Below, piece by piece: positions 40,179-48,865 of a stretch of DNA of 64,000 bases. The notes below the pieces were generated by a model, which was given only the letters and a program-made list of their open reading frames with translations, was not told the origin of the DNA and did not search any database. The position numbers and the translations under genes were made by a program. Source of the DNA: Bacteroidales bacterium (GTDB lineage: Bacteria; Bacteroidota; Bacteroidia; Bacteroidales; F082); contig JAKSMX010000011.1 in NCBI GenBank assembly GCA_024400305.1, positions 20,765 to 84,764 of the forward strand, given 5' to 3'. The first letter of the stretch is position 1. The number at the start of each line of letters is the position of its first letter.

Positions 40179-41164
40179 AAATTTTAATATCAAAGAACAG
40201 GTTTATGGACTATTGGTGTCGCCTGAATGGAAAACTTTTAGGCACGGTGTTCTATTATTATCTGTACCCGTCATATTGGCATTATCTGTTTCATTTTGTG
40301 AAGAAACATAATTCCGAGAACTATTTTTCGGCGGTTCCGAACAGAGGTGCCGGAATTGGCCATCAGATGTCAAATTGGAATTCAGGTCTGTGGTTCTCAA
40401 AGCAGTTTAATTTGCATTATGCACATACTACTTTTGCGCAGGATGTTTGGGAAAAATTCTTGGGTTTTGGAGAGAATGTGCCTCATGTAAAATATTTACA
40501 GCAAAATGGTTATAAAAAGGTTCGTCTGCCTCTGTTTGATGAAAGAAAACCGCAGGAAGTTGAACTGACTCGCCGTATAATCGATTCGTATGGTAAGAAG
40601 AAAGTGGTTTTTGTCGCCGAACAAGACCAACGATACAACGACCAATATGGAATCGCAGACGACATCAGAAGATTTTTCTATATGGCAAAAGCCAGAGAAA
40701 ATGACGTGGATATTTATGACCACAATAATTACAACATCGCGATTCACGCACGCAGGGGAGATATTGTTATTGGCCAGACCAACAATGACCCTAATCTGAC
40801 AATGAGATGGTCGTCAAATTCATATTTCGTGAACGTATTGAAGAAAGCTTTGGATGGAATCGTTAAAACAGACAAGCCGATTCATATTTATCTGTTCTCT
40901 CAAGGAAAAGAATCCGATTTTCCTGAATTTGAGCAATTCGCCAATGTGCATTATTGTTTGGATATGAATCCGCAGCAGACTTTTCTTGGTTTCATCAATG
41001 CTGATTTATTGATTACGAGCAAAAGTTCATTCTCATATAAACCTGCATTGATCAGTGACAATTTGAAAATTTGTCCGGCAAATTTCTGGCACAGCTATCC
41101 TGAAGATAGCTCGTGGATTTTGGCGGATGATGATGGAAATATTATTAGAGGAATAAAAGACTGA
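40175..41164 (+). CDS. Glycosyltransferase with HxRRGD motif (fucosyltransferase-like)
   Basis: A 329-residue protein that overlaps the preceding GT2 gene by 4 bases. The N-terminal NRGAGIGHQMSNWNSGLWFS fits the donor loop of GT11-like enzymes, NIAIHARRGDIVIGQ (about residue 190) is the conserved catalytic/binding motif, and INADLLITSKSSFSYKPAL is the late substrate loop. Its N-terminus (FMDYWCRLNGKLLGTVFYYY) resembles that of the 38276-39283 protein (WYFDYNSRLNRKLVYHLGYD), so the two may be distant paralogues. A GDP-sugar donor is likely by family only. Confidence 0.72.
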   Translation: MKILISKNRFMDYWCRLNGKLLGTVFYYYLYPSYWHYLFHFVKKHNSENYFSAVPNRGAGIGHQMSNWNSGLWFSKQFNLHYAHTTFAQDVWEKFLGFGENVPHVKYLQQNGYKKVRLPLFDERKPQEVELTRRIIDSYGKKKVVFVAEQDQRYNDQYGIADDIRRFFYMAKARENDVDIYDHNNYNIAIHARRGDIVIGQTNNDPNLTMRWSSNSYFVNVLKKALDGIVKTDKPIHIYLFSQGKESDFPEFEQFANVHYCLDMNPQQTFLGFINADLLITSKSSFSYKPALISDNLKICPANFWHSYPEDSSWILADDDGNIIRGIKD

Positions 41165-41170
41165 AACATT

Positions 41171-42190
41171 ATGCAATCACCGCTTCTTTCCGTCATCATC
41201 ATCTCCCATAACCAACGCTCCGAGCTGCGGCGTTGCGTTGACAGCGTGCTTGCCCAGGACATTCCGTTTGAATACGAAATCATCTTGAGCGACGACCGCT
41301 CAACCGACGGCACTTTCGAGCTGGCGCAGGAATATGCCGCGAAGTATCCTTTCATAACGGCTTCGCAGTGCAACTCCGATGAGTGCGACCCGGCCAACAA
41401 CTCGCAGCGCAGCGGCTGGAACAGATGCAACGGCTACAAATTGGCGAAAGGCAAATACATCGCCCATGTCGATGCCGACGATTATTTCCGTAAGGGTTCA
41501 AAAGTCTATGAGAAACAGGTGATGATGCTCGAAAAGCATCCGAAATGCAGCCTGTGCATGGAGAACGTCTGCGAACTTGTGGAAGGCGCACCGGAAGACA
41601 GCGGGACTCCCTGGTACAAACAGAAATTTGAAGATGGCCGGATATTGACAAAAGAAGAATACATCGGGAAGGAATTGTTCATTCTGAATCAGGCATTTAT
41701 ACAGAGACGTAATCCCGATGCGAACCCGGTCGAATTGTACGGAAAGCGTTATGTCGATTCAGTGATTACATATCATCACCTTCAGTTCGGAAACATAGTG
41801 TGCGTCGGCGACTGCGACTATATGTACATGAAACATCCCGGTGCTGTCACGACCACGATGAAATCAGCAGACCAGGCGATTCTATGGAATATTGCGGTTT
41901 ATATCTCCGCTTTGATACCGTCTTTAGCGGACAAATTTATAAAACTCAACGGCTCTGAATATCTCCGCATGATTAATCTCGTGCGGCACGGTCACAGGAT
42001 AAGCGATTCGGCGAAACAGTCGATTTCGGATTTGGATGTGTTTGTTTATGAATGCATTAACAAAACAAGGTTGTCTTTTTTTGAAAAATTGAGGCTGAAT
42101 ATTGCAAGAGCGATTTTGGTTGCGCAGCAGAGATGGAATGTGACCTCAAAACTGAGCAGGAAAATAATATCCAGACTTGTGATAAAATAG
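41171..42190 (+). CDS. GT2 glycosyltransferase
   Basis: A 339-residue GT-A enzyme: LSVIIISHNQRSELRRCVDS, ILSDDRSTDGTFELAQEYA, and AHVDADDYFRKGSK as the DxD motif. The region after the catalytic domain is long and helical. It is closely similar in layout to the GT2 protein at 44077-45009 (the TFELAQEYAAKYP pattern against TLAICKDYAEKYP). Both lie around the VioA-WbqC pair. Sugar unknown. Confidence 0.87.
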   Translation: MQSPLLSVIIISHNQRSELRRCVDSVLAQDIPFEYEIILSDDRSTDGTFELAQEYAAKYPFITASQCNSDECDPANNSQRSGWNRCNGYKLAKGKYIAHVDADDYFRKGSKVYEKQVMMLEKHPKCSLCMENVCELVEGAPEDSGTPWYKQKFEDGRILTKEEYIGKELFILNQAFIQRRNPDANPVELYGKRYVDSVITYHHLQFGNIVCVGDCDYMYMKHPGAVTTTMKSADQAILWNIAVYISALIPSLADKFIKLNGSEYLRMINLVRHGHRISDSAKQSISDLDVFVYECINKTRLSFFEKLRLNIARAILVAQQRWNVTSKLSRKIISRLVIK

Positions 42191-42201
42191 ATTTTGAATT
42201 T

Positions 42202-43317
42202 ATGGATGATTCCAAACAAATAACCGTCACGTCGCCGCTTCTGCCGCCTCTTGAAGAGTTCATCCCGTATCTTCGGGAAATCTGGGACAGCAAGTGGATC
42301 ACCAACGGCGGGCAGATGCACCAGCGTCTCGAAAAGGAACTCGCCGAATATCTCGGCGTTGAATATATTTCGCTTTTCACAAACGGCACGTTGCCGCTCA
42401 TGACGGCTTTGCAGGCTCTGAGGATAACGGGCGAGGTGATAACGACTCCGTACAGCTTCGTCGCCACGTCGCACGCAATCTGGTGGAACGGACTTCAGCC
42501 CGTCTTCGTTGACGTTGACCCGAAAACAGGAAACATCGACCCCGACAAGATTGAGGCGGCGATCACTCCGCGGACATCGGCCATAATGCCGGTTCACGTC
42601 TATGGAAACCCATGTGATGTGGAACGCATCGATGAGATCGCGAACCGTTACAACCTTAAAGTGATATATGACGCGGCGCATGCTTTCGGCGTGAAAATCA
42701 ATGGGAAAAGCATTCTCGAATACGGCGACATCAGTACTTTGAGTTTCCATGCGACAAAGACCTACACGACAGTCGAAGGCGGCGCTTTGGTTTGCCGTTC
42801 GGCGGAGATGAAACAGAAAATCGACTATCTCAAGAATTTCGGCTTTGAAGACGAGACGGTGGTCGTCGCCCCCGGCATCAACAGCAAGATGGACGAGGTG
42901 AGGGCCGCGTTCGGACTCGTGAACCTCAAGCACGTTGACGAGGCGATTGAAAAACGTCGTAAAGTGGTTGAGAAATATCGCAAGACCCTTAAAGACATCG
43001 ACGGGATATGTTTTTTCGGGGAATTCCCGAATGTCGTCTATAATTACAGTTATTTCCCAATCTTTGTCGATTCGAAAAGATACGGCATGACACGCGATGA
43101 ATTATATGGTAAAATGCGGGAGAACAACGTCTTGGGCAGAAGATATTTCTATCCGTTGATTAGTTCGTTCTCGCCATACAGAAGCTACAAATCAGCTGCC
43201 ATTGAAAATCTGCCTGTCGCTAACAAACTGGCCGACAGTGTGATATGTCTGCCGTTGCATCCCGGATTGAACGAGGATGATGTGGAAAGGATAATTGGTT
43301 TAATCGAAAAAAAATGA
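42202..43317 (+). CDS. DegT/DnrJ/EryC1 aminotransferase, VioA-like
   Basis: A 371-residue PLP enzyme from the ATG MDDSKQITVTSPLLPPLEEF; an in-frame extension to 42133 would overlap the previous gene. The PLP lysine is Lys186 (SFHATKTYTTVEGGAL) and Asp157 (IYDAAHAFG) binds the pyridine ring. The N-terminal SKWITNGGQMHQRLEKELAEY is typical of VioA/DesI-type enzymes that make dTDP-4-amino-4,6-dideoxyglucose (Qui4N). It is followed after 4 bases by WbqC. With the WecE-type enzyme at 29646 the locus has two sugar 4-aminotransferases of different type. Confidence 0.85.
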   Translation: MDDSKQITVTSPLLPPLEEFIPYLREIWDSKWITNGGQMHQRLEKELAEYLGVEYISLFTNGTLPLMTALQALRITGEVITTPYSFVATSHAIWWNGLQPVFVDVDPKTGNIDPDKIEAAITPRTSAIMPVHVYGNPCDVERIDEIANRYNLKVIYDAAHAFGVKINGKSILEYGDISTLSFHATKTYTTVEGGALVCRSAEMKQKIDYLKNFGFEDETVVVAPGINSKMDEVRAAFGLVNLKHVDEAIEKRRKVVEKYRKTLKDIDGICFFGEFPNVVYNYSYFPIFVDSKRYGMTRDELYGKMRENNVLGRRYFYPLISSFSPYRSYKSAAIENLPVANKLADSVICLPLHPGLNEDDVERIIGLIEKK

Positions 43318-43321
43318 CATT

Positions 43322-44077
43322 ATGAAACTCGCAATAATGCAACCGTATTTTATGCCGTATTTGGGATATTTCCAGTTAATAAATGCAGTTGATGAATTCA
43401 TACTTTATGATAAGGTAGCGTATATTAAGAAAGGCTGGGTGAATAGAAACAGAATAGGAATTGTTAATGAATCTGATGAGCTGATTGTTGTTCCTGTTAT
43501 TAATTCATCATCAAATATATTGATTCAGGATATACGCATTGACAACACGCAAAAATGGGTTTCAAAAATATTAAATCTCATATATTTTAACTACAAAAAA
43601 AGTGTATATTTTGAAGAAATATATTCATTGATACAAAAGTTGCTCAATGTCAGGTATGAATATATTCGTGAACTAAATGCTGCAACTATATTGGAAATTG
43701 CAAATTTTCTTGAAATTAATACGAAAATTATTTCTGACACATCCAAATATATCGACTTGGAGAGTCATTTGAATAATGGAACGTATGGGATTTTTTTCAT
43801 TGATGAAGTAGTTCCGGAACGAAAAAATGCACGAATAATAGAAATATGCCGAAATGAAAACGCTTTAACGTATATTAACCCAATTGGCGGTACCGCCCTG
43901 TATGATAAGAAAATTTTCAGCTTGTATGGTATTAATTTGGAATTTGTTAAGATGTGCGATCTTAAATATTCTTATTTCACGAAAGAATTCATCCATAGCC
44001 TTTCGATTATTGATGTCCTGATGCACAATGGCAAAGAAGGAACGAAAGATTTGTTGAATAAATACACATTGGAATAA
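43322..44077 (+). CDS. WbqC family protein
   Basis: A 251-residue AT-rich gene product beginning MKLAIMQPYFMPYLGYFQLI, the hallmark of WbqC-like proteins, and ending with the KYSYFTKEFIHSLSIIDVLM block. Family members lie beside sugar aminotransferases in O-antigen and antibiotic loci and are thought to take part in modifying amino sugars, for example as acyltransferase components; the chemistry is not settled. Position directly after the VioA-type gene supports that. Its ATG overlaps nothing upstream, and its stop overlaps the next GT2 start. Confidence 0.85.
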   Translation: MKLAIMQPYFMPYLGYFQLINAVDEFILYDKVAYIKKGWVNRNRIGIVNESDELIVVPVINSSSNILIQDIRIDNTQKWVSKILNLIYFNYKKSVYFEEIYSLIQKLLNVRYEYIRELNAATILEIANFLEINTKIISDTSKYIDLESHLNNGTYGIFFIDEVVPERKNARIIEICRNENALTYINPIGGTALYDKKIFSLYGINLEFVKMCDLKYSYFTKEFIHSLSIIDVLMHNGKEGTKDLLNKYTLE

Positions 44078-45009
44078 TGATTGAACCTCTTTTGTCGATA
44101 ATAACTATCACCTACAATCAAGAACAATTCATTGCCAAAACCATTGAATCTGTTCTGATGCAGAAAGTCGATTTCCCGATTGAATACATCATTGCGGAGG
44201 ATTGCAGCACCGACGGCACATTGGCGATATGCAAGGATTATGCCGAAAAATATCCAGACATCATCAGAATCATAACATCTGAGAAAAATGTCGGCGGCAT
44301 TGAAAATGAACGCCGAGCGATGCTTGCCGCAAAAGGGAAATACGTGGCGTTGTGCGAGGGCGATGACTATTGGACCGACCCGTTGAAACTCCAGCGGCAG
44401 GTTGGTTTCCTTGAGTCACACCCAGATTACAGCGTGACTTTTCACAGATATAAAATACATTATCTCAATGACGACAGATGGGTGAATGATGATATCGGAT
44501 GTCTGTTTGAAGGGAAAGATGTTGAGGGCGTTGAGATAAATACGTATATGTTCCTGCATCGTTGGATTACGCAGCATCTGACAATGGTTTACAGGAAAAG
44601 TGCCTTCGACACAAACCTTATCGACCGATACAAATATTACCGCGATTCACATCTCATTTATCATCTGCTTGAAGCAGGCAAAGGCTACATATTCGCATTT
44701 GATGGCGGAGTTTATAACAAGACCGGGGATGGCATTTATTCCAAACTTTCAATGTATGACACGCAAAAGGTTCAAATCGCTGTCTTTGAAGAGCTTTGGA
44801 AACAGAATAACGACAATCGGGTTAGAGAAATGTACGCGATGAATATCCGTTATCTTATTGAAACATCCAAGCATGACAAAGAACATAAGAGGGAATTGGC
44901 CAAATATGCTTGGAAACTGTTCAAAACAGATAAAAAAATAAAGCCTTTGTTTAAGTTGTTTTTGGAATTTTATAAAATAGATGAAAAAGGCTATAATTGT
45001 AAAAAATAG
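44077..45009 (+). CDS. GT2 glycosyltransferase
   Basis: A 310-residue GT-A enzyme: LLSIITITYNQEQFIAKTIE, IIAEDCSTDGTLAICKDYAE, NVGGIENERRAMLAAKGKYV and the metal-binding EGDDYWTDPLKLQRQV, characteristic of a well-defined GT2 subgroup. The last about 25 bases of coding sequence and the stop codon are the first unit of a 29-bp tandem repeat. It is the last glycan gene before the SatD/DUF3307 insertion. Confidence 0.88.
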   Translation: MIEPLLSIITITYNQEQFIAKTIESVLMQKVDFPIEYIIAEDCSTDGTLAICKDYAEKYPDIIRIITSEKNVGGIENERRAMLAAKGKYVALCEGDDYWTDPLKLQRQVGFLESHPDYSVTFHRYKIHYLNDDRWVNDDIGCLFEGKDVEGVEINTYMFLHRWITQHLTMVYRKSAFDTNLIDRYKYYRDSHLIYHLLEAGKGYIFAFDGGVYNKTGDGIYSKLSMYDTQKVQIAVFEELWKQNNDNRVREMYAMNIRYLIETSKHDKEHKRELAKYAWKLFKTDKKIKPLFKLFLEFYKIDEKGYNCKK

Positions 45010-45060
45010 ATGAAAAAGGCTATAATTGTAAAAAATAGATGAAAAAGACTATAAAGTATG
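44974..45060. repeat. 29-bp tandem repeat at the glycosyltransferase/SatD junction
   Basis: The unit beginning ATAGATGAAAAAGGCTATAA occurs at 44977, 45006 and 45035, exactly 29 bases apart; the third copy is degenerate at its end. The first unit is the 3' end of the GT2 gene, including its stop region, so the gene end was copied into the gap just before the SatD-like start. Confidence 0.93.
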
Positions 45061-45696
45061 AAAGGCATAATAACTGCTGATGTGGTGGGATCCACGAAAA
45101 TACCGCTTGAAAAAAGAGAGATACTGCCGAATACATTGCAAGAATTGGCGGGAGAATTACAGAAGTTCAGCGTGTTGAAACTTGAGATGTACAGGGGCGA
45201 CAGCTTTCAGGTGGTGGTAGATTCTTATGAAAAGACGATTCTTATTGCAGTTCTTTTAAGAATAGGTTTGATGCGTAAAAGCCCTGATTCAGAATACCTG
45301 ATAGATGCTCGGATGTCTGTCGGTATAGGTGAAGTGGGGTTTGAATCTCAGTCTGTCGGGCAATCAGATGGAGAGGCTTTTGTGTTCTCTGGCCGCGCAT
45401 TTGAGAAAATGGGGAAAAAACGTCTCGTTATTCAGACAGCCAATACGAAAGTCAATGAAGAACTAACGGTGTTGGTTTCGGTACTTGATGACCTCTTGTC
45501 GGATCTTTCGTTAAGTAAGAGTGAAACGGTGTTTGAATATTTATTGCATCCAGATGCGACGCAGGCTGATATTGCGGCAAGATTGAGGAAGTCACAGCCA
45601 ACGATAAATGTGGCATTGCGCACTTCAAAAGCTGACACTATGTGTTTGATTTTGAGAAGGGTTGAGTATGTTTTGCTAAATTATTTGAAAAAATGA
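45058..45696 (+). CDS. SatD-family protein with C-terminal HTH
   Basis: A 212-residue protein. The N-terminal MKGIITADVVGSTKI resembles the cyclase-like start of SatD proteins (V-G-S-T/R-K-I), with a YRGDSFQVVV strand and a DARMSVGIGEVGF segment. The C-terminal 60 residues form a helix-turn-helix (ATQADIAARLRKSQPTINVALR). SatD was named from an acid-tolerance operon of Streptococcus; its biochemical role is not known. It overlaps the following DUF3307 gene by 4 bases, a recurrent pairing. It has no connection with glycan synthesis and appears inserted. Confidence 0.8.
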   Translation: MKGIITADVVGSTKIPLEKREILPNTLQELAGELQKFSVLKLEMYRGDSFQVVVDSYEKTILIAVLLRIGLMRKSPDSEYLIDARMSVGIGEVGFESQSVGQSDGEAFVFSGRAFEKMGKKRLVIQTANTKVNEELTVLVSVLDDLLSDLSLSKSETVFEYLLHPDATQADIAARLRKSQPTINVALRTSKADTMCLILRRVEYVLLNYLKK

Positions 45697-46415
45697 TGCT
45701 TGAGTTATTTTTACGTTTGTTTTGTGCCCATTTGCTGGCTGATTTCTTTCTGCAAAACAAGTGGATGTGCGATAACAAGAAAAAAATTAATAAAGCTAAA
45801 GGTTGGCTTGTACATATACTGCATGGCATTATACATGCACTTACAGCCTATCTGCTGGTTGCTGATTGGACATGCTGGTTTGTGCCAACGGTTTTGTTCG
45901 TGTCACATTTCATAATAGATGTTTGTAAGTCGGTCGTTTCCAAAGATGGAATATGCGCTTTTATTATTGACCAAATTGTACATGTTGCCGTATTGATTGG
46001 TGTCTGTAGGATGGGAGCTGATAGTGTTGTTCTGTCGGAGTTGCTGTGCAATAAGTTTTGGGTGTTGGCAGTGTCGTATCTTCTCATTCTTAAACCGTCA
46101 TCCATTTTTGTGAATAAATTCTGTGTACAATTGAAAAATTTTAAAACGAACTATTCGGAAATTGAGAATATGAATTTATCCTTGCCACAAGGAGGCATGT
46201 ACATCGGTTGTCTGGAACGAATTATGATAGTGACTTTCATTATGGCTGGATGTATGGAGGGAATAGGTTTTTTGCTTGCAGCAAAATCCGTTTTTCGTTT
46301 TGGTGATTTGCAAAATAAGAATGAAGTGCAAAATACTGAATATGTGCTGATTGGGACGTTTTTGAGTTTTTCAGTTGCAATTGTTGTCGGATTGTTGGCG
46401 AGAGAAATAATTTGA
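45693..46415 (+). CDS. DUF3307 membrane protein
   Basis: A 240-residue protein with about six membrane helices. The N-terminus LFLRLFCAHLLADFFLQNKW and the HFIIDVCKSVV segment carry the His/Asp residues conserved in DUF3307 (ADFxLQ, HxxxDxxK). It is translationally coupled to the SatD-like gene. The pair is AT-rich relative to its neighbours. The family role is unknown; the conserved polar residues within helices could bind metal or be catalytic, which is inference. Confidence 0.85.
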   Translation: MMLELFLRLFCAHLLADFFLQNKWMCDNKKKINKAKGWLVHILHGIIHALTAYLLVADWTCWFVPTVLFVSHFIIDVCKSVVSKDGICAFIIDQIVHVAVLIGVCRMGADSVVLSELLCNKFWVLAVSYLLILKPSSIFVNKFCVQLKNFKTNYSEIENMNLSLPQGGMYIGCLERIMIVTFIMAGCMEGIGFLLAAKSVFRFGDLQNKNEVQNTEYVLIGTFLSFSVAIVVGLLAREII

Positions 46416-46504
46416 TTGATGAAATATTGTTGCTCTCTGTTTGCTGCCGACAAAAGAATTGTTTCATATATAAAAAACATCTTCAAAATTCTTGCTTAAT
46501 AGTC

Positions 46505-47119
46505 ATGTTCAGATATACCCGCAAAATATACCGCAAGCTCCATCGCTTTTTCTTGCGCCGCCGCTTGAAAAACAAGGACTTCACAATTCTTGCCCCGACG
46601 TGCATCGCCGGCGTGATGTACCACGAACTCGGACAACGGTTCTTGTCGCCGACGATAAACCTTTGGATGTACGACAAGGATTTCCTGAAGTTTGTCCATA
46701 ATTTAAAAGAGTATTTGAGTTATGAACTGGAGTTCGTCCACGGCATCGACAAGACACCGACCGCCTATCTGAAAGACATCCTTGTTCATTTCAACCATTA
46801 TCACTCTGATGAAGAAGCAAGAGAGAAATGGGAGGAAAGGAAAAAACGTGTCAACTACGACAACCTCTATATCATCATGGCCGACCAGCCCGACGGCGGG
46901 GTGATCACGAAAGAGGATGTGGAATCGTTGCGTGATGTTCCATGCAAGAACAAGATGGTCTTTACAATAAAAGAGTATCCGCATTTGGATTATGTGATGA
47001 AACTGCCGAAAGACCCCGACAAGGATTGCGTGAACATGTATATGTTCGACAAGTCGAAGATTCTCGCCCGCTACAGATGGGAGCGCGAATGGGATTTTGT
47101 AAGTTGGTTAAACAAATAA
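46505..47119 (+). CDS. DUF1919 protein, capsule/exopolysaccharide-associated
   Basis: A 204-residue protein from the ATG MFRYTRKIYRKLHRFFLRRR; an in-frame extension to 46412 runs into non-conserved sequence. The NKDFTILAPTCIAGVMYHEL start, INLWMYDKDFLKFVHNLKEYL, and YIIMADQPDGGVITKEDVE blocks are the DUF1919 pattern, seen in exopolysaccharide loci next to glycosyltransferases. The activity has not been defined for the family, though a glycosyltransferase-like role is often assumed. No signal peptide; a basic N-terminal stretch may bind membrane. Confidence 0.82.
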   Translation: MFRYTRKIYRKLHRFFLRRRLKNKDFTILAPTCIAGVMYHELGQRFLSPTINLWMYDKDFLKFVHNLKEYLSYELEFVHGIDKTPTAYLKDILVHFNHYHSDEEAREKWEERKKRVNYDNLYIIMADQPDGGVITKEDVESLRDVPCKNKMVFTIKEYPHLDYVMKLPKDPDKDCVNMYMFDKSKILARYRWEREWDFVSWLNK

Positions 47120-47122
47120 GCA

Positions 47123-47929
47123 ATGCCGTTATTTTCAATCATAACTGTAAACAAAGACAATCTCGAGGGACTGAAACGGACCGCGGAAAGTGTTGTAAAT
47201 CAGACTTTCAAAGACTTCGAGTGGATTGTCATCGATGCGGCGTCAACCGACGGAAGCGCGGAGTTCGTCAGGCAAAATGAATCCTACATGTCGTATTGGG
47301 TTTCGGAACCCGACGGCGGCATCTACGCCGGGATGAACAAGGGCATCTTGAAGGCTAAAGGGAAATATGTCCAGTTCCTGAACAGCGGCGATGTCTTTGC
47401 AGATGAAAATGTCCTGGAGAATGTTTCAAAAAACAATGACGGCTCCGATATATTGATAGGTCGCATGAATTTCTGGACTTACGAAGGCGTTTACCGGAAG
47501 GATTATGCGATGAGGCAGCCGCATATCACGTTGTTCTCGCTTTTCCTCTACGGAATATCCCATCAGGCGTCTTTCATCAGCAGGAGACTTTTTGATGAGT
47601 GTGGCTTGTATGATGAAACCGTTAAAATCGTCGCTGACTGGAAATTTTTCGTCGAGGCTATTATAAATCATAATTGTTCGTATGAAAACATCCCCGTGAC
47701 AATCGCCACTTTTGACAGGACAGGGCTTTCGTCACGGAACGGCGAAAAAATGGTGAAGGAGAGGGTGGATGTATTCCGCAAGATGTTCCCTCCGAGAATT
47801 GTTGAAGATTACGCATTTGCCTTTGACCATCATTATGATATGTACAGGCTGCAATGGCTTGCCAAGCATCCGAAATTTTATATGTTTCTAAGGAAATTAA
47901 TCTCTTTGGGGATGAGAAGAGAAAAATAA
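47123..47929 (+). CDS. GT2 glycosyltransferase, WcaA-like
   Basis: A 268-residue GT-A enzyme beginning PLFSIITVNKDNLEGLKRTA, with IVIDAASTDGSAEFV, SEPDGGIYAGMNKGILKAKG and the FLNSGDVFADENVLE motif. The SEPDGGIYDAMNKG-type block defines a common GT2 subgroup (PF00535, colanic-acid WcaE/WcaA-like). It starts 3 bases after the DUF1919 stop. The donor sugar is not assignable. Confidence 0.88.
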   Translation: MPLFSIITVNKDNLEGLKRTAESVVNQTFKDFEWIVIDAASTDGSAEFVRQNESYMSYWVSEPDGGIYAGMNKGILKAKGKYVQFLNSGDVFADENVLENVSKNNDGSDILIGRMNFWTYEGVYRKDYAMRQPHITLFSLFLYGISHQASFISRRLFDECGLYDETVKIVADWKFFVEAIINHNCSYENIPVTIATFDRTGLSSRNGEKMVKERVDVFRKMFPPRIVEDYAFAFDHHYDMYRLQWLAKHPKFYMFLRKLISLGMRREK

Positions 47930-47935
47930 ATTGCA

Positions 47936-48865
47936 ATGAGGAAAGTCAAGAATTTTTGTGAAAATTTTTTTTCGGAGTATAAAAACTTTGGATTCGGCTT
48001 TGCATTTTCATATCGTGTTGTCGGACGGTTGAAAGGCAAAATGCATAAAAATGAAGTTGTTACAAGTTATTTGAAGAAACAGCTTTCTTCAGTTATCGAA
48101 AAATATTCCGGATACAATGAAGTTCCATCAACCATTGCGGAGGATGCGCCTATATGGGTGTGCTGGTGGCAAGGTGAACAAAACATGCCTCCGATAGTCG
48201 CGGCATGTTACCGCTCTTTAAAGAGGCACGCAGGAACTCATCCTGTAAATCTAATCACATTCGAAAACTTAAATGATTACATCACGTTTCCTCCATATAT
48301 CATTGAAAAACAGAAAGAAGGGAAAATAACACTGACGCATTTAAGTGACATTTTGCGTTTTTCGCTGCTGGCGAAGTATGGCGGGCTTTGGATTGATTCA
48401 ACTGTCTTTGTCACTGGCGATTTGAATCTGACGGGGAAGAAATTTTTTACGGTTAAATGCAACAGACCCGATGACGGATATTATATGAGCAAATACAGAT
48501 GGACTGGTTTCTGTATCGGAGGCGACAGGTCGAATGTCCTTTTCCATGCCGTCAGAGATATGCTGTTCGCTTATTGGGATTGTAAAGATAAGCTCATTGA
48601 ATACCTTATTGTCGATTATCTTATTGATATAATGTATCAAGAAAATCACATCGTAAAAGATATGGTTGACAGCAATCCGCTTAATAACGAGAAATTGGAT
48701 GAGTTGTTTCATTATATGAACGACACATATAATGATGAGATGTTCAGAAAACTTTGTGAAAGCACATGTCTTCACAAATTGTCATGGAAAGAGGAATATG
48801 AAGAGAAAGACGTGGATGGGAGAGAGACATTGTATTCACGGTTAGTTAAAATCAAAAATGAATAA
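47936..48865 (+). CDS. Capsular polysaccharide synthesis protein (GT32-like)
   Basis: A 309-residue protein. The central block APIWVCWWQGEQNMPPIVAA, LTHLSDILRFSLLAKYGGLW and IDSTVFVTG matches the capsular polysaccharide synthesis family related to GT32; the acidic residue in WIDSTV sits where other GT32 enzymes have DxD. The stop overlaps the next GT2 start by 8 bases. Likely a retaining glycosyltransferase with unknown donor. Confidence 0.85.
   Translation: MRKVKNFCENFFSEYKNFGFGFAFSYRVVGRLKGKMHKNEVVTSYLKKQLSSVIEKYSGYNEVPSTIAEDAPIWVCWWQGEQNMPPIVAACYRSLKRHAGTHPVNLITFENLNDYITFPPYIIEKQKEGKITLTHLSDILRFSLLAKYGGLWIDSTVFVTGDLNLTGKKFFTVKCNRPDDGYYMSKYRWTGFCIGGDRSNVLFHAVRDMLFAYWDCKDKLIEYLIVDYLIDIMYQENHIVKDMVDSNPLNNEKLDELFHYMNDTYNDEMFRKLCESTCLHKLSWKEEYEEKDVDGRETLYSRLVKIKNE

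Noticed and set aside
42046-42933. 295-codon open frame on the minus strand
   Set aside because: It covers the VioA-type aminotransferase gene, whose motifs are complete; the antisense product has no recognisable domain.
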